From Mesaphorura yosii (lineage: Eukaryota > Arthropoda > Collembola > Poduromorpha > Tullbergiidae), in contig WIXG01000691.1 in the NCBI GenBank assembly GCA_009869945.1, positions 1 to 26,392 on the forward strand: a DNA stretch of 26,392 nt. Reading direction: 5' to 3'. A program made the translations under genes and the position numbers. The notes beneath the pieces are model-generated. The model was not told the DNA's origin, did no database searches, and worked only from the letters and a program-made list of their open reading frames with translations. This document shows positions 1 to 12,000 of this stretch, one piece after another. Position 1 is the first letter of the stretch; each line of letters opens with the position of its first letter.

Positions 1-910
1 AAATTGGTTGTGGAATCTCATTTCTCTCGTAATCGCTCCGTCAACGGAGAGTTTCGACAGCGCAATGTGTTTTGCACACGAAACTTGTTGCCGCTCCACA
101 CTTGTCGTAATGTATGAGGCCGTTTCGTAATGGAATCAATTGACTGACATCAATTCAATCATCGTTCTCGTAAAGCCGGCCAAACAGTCGCAAGTTGCGA
201 AAACTGGCTGTGTGCGTACGTGTACAGGAAAAGGCTCGGCTCGGCAGGTTGTAAGTCGCGAACCAGCTCCGGCCCAAGCAGCAGTCGGAATAAAGTAAAA
301 ATGTAATCTTTGCAAACAACGATTGACGCATTGCAGGTAGGCTATGAACCAATGGAGAGTGTGCAACGCTCGCAGAGGGATAAAACTTGGACCCCCCAAC
401 ACAGAACACAGCTTGCCCTCAACAACCACACTTTTGGCACGCAGTATAGCGGGCATAGACTTTTCATCTGCTGCACTACAGAGTGAAATCCCAGAAGTAC
501 CTCAGTAAATCTAGTTCCTTAGAAATATCTTGGCAACAACGGAGCAAGCGGGGCTCAGCCACCCAGTGCAAAGAACCCGGCCAAGTCAGGCTCCCTCCAC
601 GGAGCGCCAAGGGTCCAGAATCGCTCGTATTTGGAAATTTGCCCGGCAAGGGCCAATGAAATAAACATCCATAAAGAACTCTTCGATTATTAAGACACGC
701 AGATTTGCGTCTTGAACGTGTACCCGAGCACGGGCCATTTCACCCGGTAGATTTTGTGCACCCTTTACTCGAGTTCAAACCCAAACTGATGCTGCTGGGT
801 TCTCGAATTTGCCAAGTGAAATACTCCATTTGAGCGTAAAGTTGGGTTGCAAAATGGGTGGTTGGTGTTCAGCCATGGTTTTGGGAGTGTGAGCCGAGAC
901 TTTGCATGAA

Positions 911-932
911 GTGGCATGGCCTGTGGCATGGC
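911..932 (+). repeat. Short direct repeat, 10 bp twice
   Basis: GTGGCATGGC occurs at 911-920 and again at 923-932, separated by two bases. It lies just upstream of the CT-rich block in the probable calmodulin promoter. It could be a paired binding site or chance. Confidence 0.4.
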
Positions 933-950
933 TGGGCCAGCACTCCACTA

Positions 951-978
951 CGCTCTCTCTAGACTCTCTACTCTCTAC
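951..978. promoter_or_regulatory. CT/GAGA-rich block upstream of calmodulin
   Basis: Three runs of CTCTCT (953-960, about 964-969, 971-976) make a GAGA-rich patch on the minus strand, about 250 bp before the ATG. Arthropod GAGA factor (Trl) binds GAGAG repeats in many promoters, so a role in the calmodulin promoter is plausible. This is inference from the motif only. Confidence 0.35.
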
Positions 979-1223
979 GCCTGTGTACAATGTGGCGTTG
1001 GTCTCCGTAGAAATGAATGTTGTACCTTACATACATACTGAATGTGTGTATGGCGTATTTGTCGTGTTTAGCCTCATCCCTCGACGAATATGCGAATGCG
1101 AATTTATTTTTTTACTTCATTCGGTCTTCTCGCTCGTGCTCTCGTCAGTGTGCAGTGCTCGACACGAAGTCTAATTTACTAATTCTGTGATCTAGAACTA
1201 ATTCGTAAAAACACAATCTAACA

Positions 1224-3637
<2,414 letters not shown>

Positions 3638-4375
3638 AGTCCATAACCGAGAATCACAAGTTGTTCTTTCTTAGAACTTACCGAAAACAGAAGAAGATGT
3701 AAACACATATTTAAAAGTTATTACATAAATTATAAATGGCATTTGGGTAATTACGAAACTTCACTATTTCAATACCATAATTTAGTCAGACAACAATTAA
3801 ATGACATCGTTGTCGTAAACATTTATTATGATTCATTTTATTATTACTCTCGTGAGGTATTAATTTTGGAACTTGAGCACTAGTTTAATCGTAGTGATTT
3901 ACTTTGTTAACTTTGTTTCTGATTGAGTTTTCCTTAATCTCGGTGAATGATCACTTCAAAGTTAGAAGACAGCAACAGCGAAGCTGAACCGGGCAGAGTT
4001 GTAAGTAAAATCGTTTCCGTTTTGTCTTTGCGAACTGTAAATTCTGAGTTGGCAAGAAAAATTCCCGATAACGTTTCAAGAAAGAATGTCCAAGTTCGTA
4101 CTGTAATTTACCTACAAATAACTTTGTTAGGGCAAAGGAGGTGGCATTTGTTCGCTGGTTCCTTTAATTAGGCTAATGACAAAGAAACACCCTCGGTGAA
4201 TGAGTGCATGAGTCCTTTATCATTAATTCAGTAAGTACAGAATGCGATTTTGATATGTTGTTTAAATTTGAGTTGTAATAACACACCACCATCATTGTTT
4301 GCTTTCCATTCACTCTTTAGTTAGTTTTGGTTGATTGAATCTTGTTCCCAAAATGATCACTTGATTCGTACTCTC

Positions 4376-4381
4376 AATAAA
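4376..4381 (+). promoter_or_regulatory. Cam: Candidate poly(A) signal AATAAA, calmodulin
   Basis: Canonical AATAAA about 740 nt after the stop codon, in AT-rich context. Candidate proximal 3' end of the calmodulin mRNA. Usage cannot be judged from sequence. Confidence 0.45.
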
Positions 4382-4646
4382 TTACTAATCATACATTGTT
4401 ACAAGTTGCATGACAAGTCACAAACAACAGACGTCATTTTACACACTTTCTACCCTTCGCAATGAAATTTTGTGGTGTCACGAACAATTCTGCATTCCAG
4501 GAGTTTTGTAATTGTCAGTTGGTCTGCACGTTCAGTTGTTTCGTTTCCTGAGTTTGCTTTGATTTGAGTCTGACTGCTTTGGTGTGCATGGAGTCCCAGA
4601 ATTCCCTGACCTTTCACGATACGTCCCTTCGATCAACACAAGTAAC

Positions 4647-4707
4647 GGATCCGGACACGCATCCCACCCGCGTGGTCGGATCCTCGCTCTGTACCGTGTT
4701 TGAGCGA
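4647..4707 (+). other. Two adjacent stem-loops, GC-rich
   Basis: First stem: 4647-4660 pairs with 4670-4683, 12 Watson-Crick pairs plus one G-U and one mismatch, around a 9-nt loop. It is flanked by GGATCC at both outer ends. Second stem: 4684-4689 (TCGCTC) pairs perfectly with 4702-4707 (GAGCGA), starting at the very next base. The pair stands out as GC-rich in AT-rich DNA. It may be a structured element in the calmodulin 3' UTR or an independent small RNA; no known RNA family is recognised. The stems are too short for a typical miRNA precursor. Confidence 0.5.
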
Positions 4708-5786
4708 CTTACTTGACGATTTACTAAACACGATGCTCATGATGTACATGTTGTATTTAGGAGACTTTGGCTTACGATTGATTGTTCGAATGTGCACTAA
4801 GTACGTGAGTGGGTCGAAAGGTCAGCGAGTATTTGCGTTGACGCCCGTGAACCTGAGAGCAACAAATGCGTATATAGGCCACTGTTGTTAATTCGATCAA
4901 GTATCTTGGAAATTATTAAGTGTAAAACGTATCTACCTTTAATTCGATTTCGGTAGTTGTAGATTAAAGTAGAGTCAAGGCCTCAGAGGGGGAATTGATG
5001 AGTATTCAGCAAAATGTGAACTGCTAAGATAATTTGGCGAGTAGGTAGCATCCAGCACTTTAAGCGTACGCTACTCTTATTTCCATTTGCTATTAATCTT
5101 CTAGGAGAATGTTTATATTTAGAGTTCCAATAACGTACGATTAGAAACTCTCAAGGTCAAATAAGCGAAGAGGGAAGAGTAATCAGAACTGCATCATCAT
5201 TTGTTAGACTTGTTACTTGCCCTTTGTGTGTTCTGTCTCCTCACAGGCTTCTTGTTACGTTACGACGTGTGCTACTTAATTAAGGGTAATTTAAGTCTCA
5301 ACACCCAAATTCCCACTAAATTACGAAACCGAGTTCCAATCCACGTTTCTCATTATCTGGAGTGCGTCTCGCCCTGAAGGGACGTGTTTTGATGTGCAAC
5401 TTCGCTGAACTTGAGAGCTGATAAGACAAAGACGAAGAAATTATTATGGTAGGCATGTTCTGTGTACTACCCAAATAACATTACCTTTTGTCAAATTTTT
5501 CCTAATGAAATGTTACATTATAAACGTCAAACTGTTTTTCTTTTTGCAACGTTCAGAATTCTGAAGCAAGCGGGGGTTCATTGCTAACTGTTTCTCTTGC
5601 AGTCTTGCTGCAGATCAAAATCCTGTGTTTCTCTGTATACCATTCGTCTAAGGATAGATTTAGTTACAACGGACGGAGGTCATCGGTCAACGGTCTCAAC
5701 CTTCAGAATTCGAACACATTAACTATTATGTACTATATCGTTTTACTTAATTCAAAATTGTCTTTGGGCGAAACACATCTTGTGCA

Positions 5787-5792
5787 AATAAA
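5787..5792 (+). promoter_or_regulatory. Cam: Candidate distal poly(A) signal AATAAA
   Basis: AATAAA followed about 25-40 nt later by a T/GT-rich stretch (GTGGGCTTTATTCGTTATTT begins near 5816), the usual layout of a cleavage site. It would end a calmodulin 3' UTR of about 2.15 kb just before the next transcription unit. Assignment to calmodulin is inferred from strand and order. Confidence 0.4.
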
Positions 5793-5898
5793 GTTGAATT
5801 GCATTTTGTATTCAAGTGGGCTTTATTCGTTATTTCGCTTCATTCATTAACTAAATCGGAGGAGTCCAGTCCAATTTGGAGCGAGGAGCCGGTGCGGC

Positions 5899-6132
5899 AT
5901 GACGCTGGAGTGCTACTTGGAATCTGGAAGCCACCTCGAGGAGGACGAGTGGGCCAGCAGCACCATCTACAAGTGCAGAGTCTCACGAACAAAGTCGCGG
6001 CTCTTCCCTTCCGCTTCGAAAAAATTCGAGAATCAAATCAAGCGTCCGCATCCAAATTCCGAAGACAGTTGCGAGTACTTTCACTTTAGATTCAAGTTCC
6101 ACAGGAGTCGTCGGGAAATTCTTGAATTCTAG
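5899..6132 (+). CDS. Unrecognised 77-codon ORF upstream of SmD2
   Basis: I do not recognise this protein. It starts MTLECYLESGSHLEEDEW and stops at TAG 6130-6132, only 36 nt before the SmD2 ATG, with no poly(A) signal between. The frame is open from 5851. In the first 26 codons 23 end in G or C, unlike the AT-rich surroundings, while the later part (Lys/Arg/Phe-rich, ending REILEF) looks less coding-like. There is no signal peptide or membrane segment. A weak donor-like GTGCAG near codon 25 means the good part could be one exon of a larger gene. Other options are a long upstream ORF on the SmD2 mRNA, a bicistronic small protein, or a decayed exon. Confidence 0.3.
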   Translation: MTLECYLESGSHLEEDEWASSTIYKCRVSRTKSRLFPSASKKFENQIKRPHPNSEDSCEYFHFRFKFHRSRREILEF

Positions 6133-6168
6133 AAGTCGTAGTTCCGTGGAGTCAAATTATCTGAAACA

Positions 6169-6888
6169 ATGGCAGCCCTGGCGTAAGTGCAGCAGTTCAA
6201 TCCCTGTTGTGCAAAGCAAATTTCCAAAACGGTGAAAGTTTCTATTGTGCCGGCTTTCTTAATTGCAATGATTGTAGTAAATTCTATTTCAAGGGGCGTT
6301 GTTCTCGTTACTTATAGCTATTGAGTTCCTTTAGTCCTTTGGTTTTGCTACATATTAGTATTAAATACTGCTGTAATTTCTTTAGGAAGCCAAAATCTGA
6401 GATGACGCCAGAGGAGCTGGCTAAGAGAGAAGATGAAGAGTTCAATACAGGTCCACTATCTATTCTTACCCAGTCGGTGAAAACAAACACACAGGTACAA
6501 TATCCGGGAAATCCTGCCAATCGTTACACAGTCTAATTGGATTTACAAGTTATTTCTGGCTGTTTCAGGTCATCATAAATTGCAGAAACAACAGAAAGTT
6601 ACTGGGGCGTGTTAAAGCCTTCGACCGACACTGCAATATGGTGCTGGAGAATGTGAAGGAGATGTGGACTGAACACCCGCGTTCTGGCAAAGGCAGGAAG
6701 AAGGTAAACCGATAATTCTAGGAAAGTCATACTGAAGATGTTTGCACATGACTTGACTAATACAATCCTCCTTCTGTAATACTTAGGCGAAGGCCGTGAA
6801 TAAGGACAGATTCATTTCTAAGATGTTTCTGCGTGGTGACTCCGTGATTTTAGTTCTGAGAAACCCACTGGCCACCACGTCGACATGA
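6169..6888 (+). CDS. SNRPD2: Small nuclear ribonucleoprotein Sm D2 (complete)
   Basis: Core Sm protein that forms the heteroheptameric ring on U1, U2, U4 and U5 snRNAs; it pairs with SmD1 and acts in snRNP assembly and nuclear splicing. Coding exons are 6169-6182 (14 nt), 6386-6494, 6569-6703 and 6787-6888, together 360 nt or 119 residues plus TGA, close to the usual 118-120. The N-terminal helix region reads [16 protein letters not shown]. The Sm fold spans about residues 33-112, with the Sm1 part around [20 protein letters not shown] (45-64) and the Sm2 part [19 protein letters not shown] (95-113). The basic loop GKGRKK between them is typical of D2. The C-terminus LATTST differs from the Ala/Gly/Lys-rich end I remember in insects and human. 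Introns are 203, 74 and 83 nt. Identification is certain. Confidence 0.98.
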
Positions 6889-6963
6889 AGAATTTCATTT
6901 TCGTTGTAACCTATAATTCAGTGGAGCCGGAACATGTTTTGTATTTCTTCTTATGCTGTTGTA

Positions 6964-6969
6964 AATAAA
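6964..6969 (+). terminator. SNRPD2: Poly(A) signal AATAAA of SmD2
   Basis: Canonical hexamer 76 nt after the SmD2 stop codon, correct strand and distance for a short 3' UTR. Confidence 0.75.
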
Positions 6970-7138
6970 ATCACTTCTTAATTCATTTAGATTAGCATAG
7001 CCTGCGAATAGTGCAAGGCCCCCTCGAGTTGGGAGGGTTGCCAGTCGTCAGCATACTTCATTCGTTGGAGGCAGAGCGGACAGAAGTTTGTAATGACAAG
7101 GAGTAATGGACACTTGCAGTAAAATGGGGCATTAGTAA

Positions 7139-7144
7139 TTTATT
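7139..7144 (-). terminator. PSMA6: Poly(A) signal AATAAA of PSMA6
   Basis: AATAAA read on the minus strand, about 110 nt after the PSMA6 stop codon at 7254-7256. Confidence 0.7.
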
Positions 7145-7253
7145 TTAGCTTCTTTCTGTTGATAACTTAATGTTCGCATAAGATACAAATACAAGTATTA
7201 ACTTAAGCCCTGCTGGAATACTATTTCAAGCATTGTTCATCCATCACCGATAA

Positions 7254-8304
7254 TTAGGCTTCTTTCTCCGCTAAAGCTGAAAGATGAGCTTCAATCTCCT
7301 GCTCTGTCAGTGCTCTTAAAAACACAGGCCTGATTAGCCTCCCAACCACAACGACTTCACAGTGAATCATTGCAACTTACCGAAATCCTGGATTAGCTTT
7401 CGTAACAATTCCAATTTCCATTTCTGACGGCTTAAGATCCGTAGACAAAACCGTGCAGAGGCATTGAATTGCAAGCTGCAACAGTGATACAAAAGTAGCA
7501 TAATGTTACTGCGCAGCAATGAATTAATATCAAATCCTGCTTTATCAAACAAAGTACCTGGACAGCATCGTTCTCTTCATAATTCTCCTTCTTCTTGAAC
7601 TTTTTCTCGAGGAAAGATGAGGCCTCTGTTTGCTTGGAGCCAACGCTGCACGCCTTGTAGCCACAATAGTACCCTGCAGGATCCGTTTTGTACACACATG
7701 GACCAAGTTCTTCGTCGATCCCAATCAAAACCATGCTACATCCCAACGGTCTCATTTCAGCATTCTGCGTGTACACTTGACAAATGTCAGCAATTCGACG
7801 GCAGAGCACATGAATCGGAATATCGTAGCCAAATTTATACTTCCAGTTGGCAGCCTCGTAACGAGCACGCTGGACTTGAGAGCGGCTGTCAGCTGCGGGA
7901 ATCAAAGGAATGCTTAATTTAATTCACTCTGCCTGACGATGGAAAATTAATAAGGGATTAGTGAACAGAGGTTACCTGTCATTCCTGTCATGACACATCC
8001 AATATTTGGCGTCAGTTGGAACAAATGAGTGATGGATGAAGGATCTAGAAGCTTATCCTGAGTAAAATTTCGAATTATTGGTGAAAATGAACTTCACCCT
8101 TAATAAATTCCGTTAATTAAATACGAAGCTTACCGGTACTTTCTTCTGGGTGGCAACAACTGCACAATCAGTGCCTCGTAGGCCGATAGAAGTTACACCA
8201 GCTTGGTTAATCGCTTTGAACGCATATTCCACTTGATAAAGTCTTCCTTCCGGGGAAAAGATGGTTATATGTCGATCAAATCCGGCACTTGTTCCGCGAG
8301 ACAT
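7254..8304 (-). CDS. PSMA6: 20S proteasome subunit alpha type-6 (complete)
   Basis: Structural subunit of the outer alpha ring of the 20S proteasome (Prosalpha1 in Drosophila). It helps form the gated entry and the docking surface for regulators, and is not itself catalytic. Coding exons on the minus strand are 8304-8134, 8057-7976, 7892-7558, 7475-7381 and 7314-7254: 744 nt, 247 residues plus TAA (human has 246). The alpha-subunit N-terminal signature [20 protein letters not shown] (residues 6-25) is intact. Next come [31 protein letters not shown] and the strongly conserved [20 protein letters not shown] and [11 protein letters not shown]. The Lys-rich FLEKKFKKK segment and a C-terminal helix [14 protein letters not shown] follow. 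Introns are 66-83 nt. It is divergent from BRUCE, sharing 769 bp upstream, and convergent with SmD2. Identification is certain. Confidence 0.98.
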
Positions 8305-9073
8305 GATCTTTGCTTATGGAAAGTGACCAGAATGCCTAATTTATACTTTATCGGAGATTTATTAGTAATGCAATCACAATAGCTTCCAGTTCCAACTTCA
8401 GCTATGAAATGCAGGACAGGGTGAATGACAATGCACTAAATGCCGACTGTTGCATACGAGTTTGGACGAGTTGAATTTCCTTCGAATGAAGTCCTTGCTT
8501 TGCTTGGTCGGGTGGGCACATGACGGTGTGCTCTGATTTGAAAACAAAATTCCATTGACTGCTTTTCGCCTACGAGAACTCATAATCTCATGTCAGGTGA
8601 GCGAGCGACTATCTCGCTTCGTATTTCTCGTCTCTCTGATATCAGATTGTGGATTTTATTATTTGGGTTATTAATACAAAAACAGGAGAGAAATGGATTA
8701 AAAAGTCAATTTAGCACTACGTGACTCGCAGACATTATCAGACAGTCAAGTGTCAAGTCGATAGTCAACAATCAGTGAGAGAAGTTGGCTTCTACTTTCT
8801 TTGACTGTCCTTATCTTGTTTCTTGTTGGTCTTGTATTAGTAATCAGTGCTACAGTTACGAACGCAGAGAGAATGGGATGAGGTTAGGACAACTGACATG
8901 TAAGCCGGAAACGACAATTGAAGTAACTTTTGGAGTTTCTAATCTTGTAGATAAGATAAGTGATCAAAGTATTAGTCAATTCTTTCTCTGACGACCGAGT
9001 ATTAAGTCAAATTCGACGTGAGCAACACAAGACACGTCATTTTCGCATCGTTTGGCGATTCGCAGTTGATATA
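8305..9073. promoter_or_regulatory. Head-to-head promoter region of PSMA6 and BRUCE
   Basis: A 769-bp stretch between the two divergent start codons; it must hold both 5' UTRs and probably both promoters. AGTCAA, or its complement TTGACT, occurs seven times between 8555 and 9010. A perfect 12-bp palindrome is at 8635-8646. TGACTC, an AP-1/CNC-like core, is at 8722-8727. An initiator-like TCAGT is at 8772-8776. No TATA box is obvious on either strand. Short ORFs here (8398-8583 minus; 8785-8991 plus) lack motifs and are not called. Confidence 0.6.
8635..8646. repeat. Perfect 12-bp palindrome TCTGATATCAGA
   Basis: Exact inverted symmetry with no spacer, near the middle of the PSMA6/BRUCE intergenic region. 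Possible dimer-binding site; function unknown. Confidence 0.5.
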
Positions 9074-12000
9074 ATGGCTGACACTCAAGACAGCTTGAAG
9101 ACTGAAGACTCTCCTTTTAACATTTGTCCCGGAAATCAAATCACGAGGATCGAATTCAATGAGAAATTGAATATCATTCTTGCTGGCTCGCGCAGAGGAG
9201 ATTTGTTTGTTGTGGACCCTATTTTGGGTGAAGTTTTGTATCGAAGTCATGTTGGTGAGTTAGTTTGAATGCTAGACTAACTGGACGTAAAAAGAATCAT
9301 TAATTCCTGAGTTCGGTACCTTAACTATTTGCTTCTGCAGGGACAGACGCTGTTGACGAATGGACGTTCGGCACTGAGGCTGAAAATGTTATCATAATCC
9401 ACAAGGACAGAATTGGTATAAGAAGTGAATACAATGGAATTTTCCTCCTCGACACTATTTTGCAGACGCCTGTCAAGAATAGTTCAGAAAATATTCAGGT
9501 CGAACTTAGCAAATCTGAGGTAATTCTTAAAACAATATAAATGCACTTAACATGCAAAGGAAATTGTGCGATATTCATACTTCATGTATCTTCATCTTCA
9601 TCAGGTGGAAACTTTGAGCCAATCGTTAAGTTCCTTCTCGGATTCCTTTCCTGAAGTGCAGGAGGTGGACAAGAACATTAAGGCAATATTGGCGGGCATT
9701 AGTGATGGAGAATTTGACAAAATGCCTGTTTCGATCAAGAAGGAAAAGGTATGACGAATCTAACCTTGACATAACCGTATGAAATGTAAAAGGGTAACAT
9801 GATTTTACTTTGTTTAGTGGGCGACCATCAAACTGGATTTGCCGCAGACGTTGCTGAAAAGTGCTTTTCAATCAATGATGACTGAATGGTGCAAAAAGAA
9901 TACGTACATCCCACCGCTTGGCACTGCTTCGTCAATTTTAGATCGAACGAATATGCTGCTGTTGGAGGATTCTCCAGAAGTTGAACCAGCCTTAGACAAA
10001 GCACTTATGTTCAGCGAGGCCGCTCGTTTTGCGACCTTCGGGAATTGGCCCCATTCAGATTACAAGTAAGTTCTCTTATTTAGTTGACATCCAATTATTA
10101 CCAGATCAGGTTTACTGGAGACCATAAATGCTCGTGTTTTGTAGGTGGGCACTGCCAGAAAAAATGGCACAAGCTGGTTTTTACCACAGTCCCGCATCGA
10201 CCGGCGATGATCGTTCAATGTGCTTCACTTGCAATGTGTGCCTAGTCAGCTGGGTAAGAATCAAAGTAAACCTGTAAAGTTCAACTTTGTTACTATTAAA
10301 CGAAACTTCTATTTAACTGTGTTTAGGAACCTACGGATGAGCCTTGGTAAGTTTTGCTACAAATATCTACTGCTTCGAGTTCTGATACGTTCTCTGTAAG
10401 ATATTTTGCCAAATTTGTCTTCTGGTCTTTGTAGGTCGGAGCACGAGAGGCACTCTCCATTTTGTCCTTTCGTCAGAGGGGAACACACTCACAATGTACC
10501 ACTTTCAATTCAGCATGCCACCGCTCCAGCGTATTTTGTTAAGAAATACGCACAAAAGCCAATTATAGCAAAGTCATCACAGCCAAACTGCACGGCAATT
10601 GCTTACAGGAGTGGACTTGTGCTAATTTGGGAAGGGACAAAGCGAAGAAAGGTCAGCTTCACCTTAATCATGGAAGTTGGCCACAAGAGCACTGAGTAAA
10701 TATATCCCCACTCGATTTAGGAACCCGTGGAGCTGGAAATCACACCTCGAATCATAGAAACCTTGGAACCAGCTAAACAAGTCGTCTACACTGACATTGA
10801 GTTAAAGACTCCATCGGCCCCAGTCCTTGAGCCTCAAGGAAGTTCAAACATTTGGCCAGGTACTTCTGTACTTAAAGGAAATACTTTGCTCAGGCAGTCA
10901 GTGTTCATAAATTTTTGTTACAGAGGTCAAAGCACATTTTGGACAGGAGAAGGTGCAAATATCCTCCATTGCTATTCTTGGCCAACCATCGAAATATAAC
11001 AGCGATTCAGGAAAGGAGTCCAAACCTGTCTCACCTTCTCTTGTCGTGGCATGTAATGTTAAGACATTCTCCAAAGTTGCTGGCAAACCAGATTCGCAGT
11101 CAGCATTTCTGCTAACCTATGCGCTCAATTTCTCGACGGCTAAATCGCCAAAGTCATCGCCACCAGCAAAGGAGCAACAGCCCACTTACACCGGGGGTAA
11201 GTGAAATGAATGGCGAAAATCATTCTTTATCAGCTTACATGCTCTCTTTTCTTCATTTCACAGAGACTAAGCAGGAAGGCCAGGAGTCTGAGGACGACTG
11301 GTTTGGGTCCTACACATCAGAATGTGACTTAATGTCCGATTCCATCAGCATCTTTGATGACCTGAACATGTCGGACGCTTCCGGAACCTTTTTGCTTGAC
11401 GCGGCAATGGAGGTTGACAGTCATGCCAGTCACGCGGAACCCAAATTGAAGCCACCCGCAGCAGTAACCAACAAACCGGCGCCAGTGAAACCAAAGCCGA
11501 TTGTTAAATCTTCTGGTTTGAGCAACGTTGTTCTTGCTCAGCGACTGAATTTACCCGCCGACTTGCAGCACTGCTCACACTTGTCTACCCTGACTCCGAC
11601 GATGGACGGATCGCAGTTGGTCGTTCTTGCATCGGACGCGGAGAGTATGCAAGAAGGTGCAGTCACCGGTGCTCTTATTTTGTACAACGTTATTCTGGAA
11701 TGCGGCATGGTTATCCTGGATCGACAAAATACAATTTCCAAGAAGATTGAAAGCCCAGAAGAGATGCCCGTGTGCGTGTGTCTCGTTCCGTCGGAATGCG
11801 GCGAGTCTGAGCTTTGCTGCGTCTTTAAGGATGGGTCGGTTCGTTTGATGAGCTTGATGGACTTGTCAGTGTCAATTTCCATTCAGGGATTCAGCAGTGA
11901 CAAGATAATCACTACTGCTGCTTACTGTTCAAGTGAGTGTTGGATTACGTCTCACAACTTACTCCTACTCAATGTCTAAAAATGATCTGACTTTTTAATG

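Larger units (their letters stand above)
1..1223. other. Upstream region of calmodulin, no gene recognised
   Basis: No ORF here on either strand resembles a protein; the longest, on the minus strand at 136-456, is low-complexity in character and has no recognisable motif. The 3' part should hold the calmodulin promoter and 5' UTR. A CT-rich (GAGA on the other strand) block lies at 951-978, and an arthropod-type initiator-like TCAGT sits at 1145-1149. No convincing TATA box lies at the matching distance. A short direct repeat is at 911-932. The transcription start cannot be fixed from sequence alone. Confidence 0.6.
3638..5850 (+). other. Cam: Probable long calmodulin 3' UTR and intergenic DNA
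   Basis: After the calmodulin TGA (3635-3637) there are about 2.2 kb of mostly AT-rich sequence without a recognisable protein gene. The short ORFs at 3947, 4700 and 5581 have no motif and ordinary composition. Poly(A)-type hexamers occur at 3796-3801 (ATTAAA), 4376-4381 (AATAAA) and 5787-5792 (AATAAA), so the 3' UTR may end at more than one site. Long, alternatively ended 3' UTRs are known for animal calmodulin genes. A GC-rich double hairpin lies at 4647-4707. Where the transcript really ends is not visible. Confidence 0.55.
6889..7253. other. Tail-to-tail gap between SmD2 and PSMA6
   Basis: Holds the 3' UTRs of two convergent genes. The SmD2 signal AATAAA is at 6964-6969 on the plus strand and the PSMA6 signal is at 7139-7144 on the minus strand, so only about 130 bp may lie outside both transcripts. 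A small GC-rich hairpin (CCCTC 7021-7025 with GAGGG 7033-7037) sits in that gap. No further gene is seen. Confidence 0.75.

Noticed and set aside
136..456. 106-codon minus-strand ORF near the left edge
   Set aside because: No domain, no coding-like composition, and overlapped by another equally long frame; treated as chance.
771..790. T-loop-like GTTCAAACC, possible tRNA
   Set aside because: No flanking T-stem pairing, anticodon arm or acceptor stem could be drawn.
7021..7037. GC-rich 5-bp hairpin between SmD2 and PSMA6 as a terminator
   Set aside because: These are eukaryotic genes ended by poly(A) signals, both of which are present; the hairpin is too short to interpret.
7617..7922. Plus-strand ORFs of about 100 codons over PSMA6
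   Set aside because: Antisense shadows of PSMA6 exon 3, whose protein is unmistakable.
8398..8583. 61-codon minus-strand ORF upstream of PSMA6
   Set aside because: Basic, low-information sequence in the presumed promoter/5' UTR, no splice or family support.
8960..9073. Upstream extension of BRUCE exon 1 in frame
   Set aside because: The frame is open but has no ATG before 9074; the extension would need a non-AUG start and shows no family similarity.
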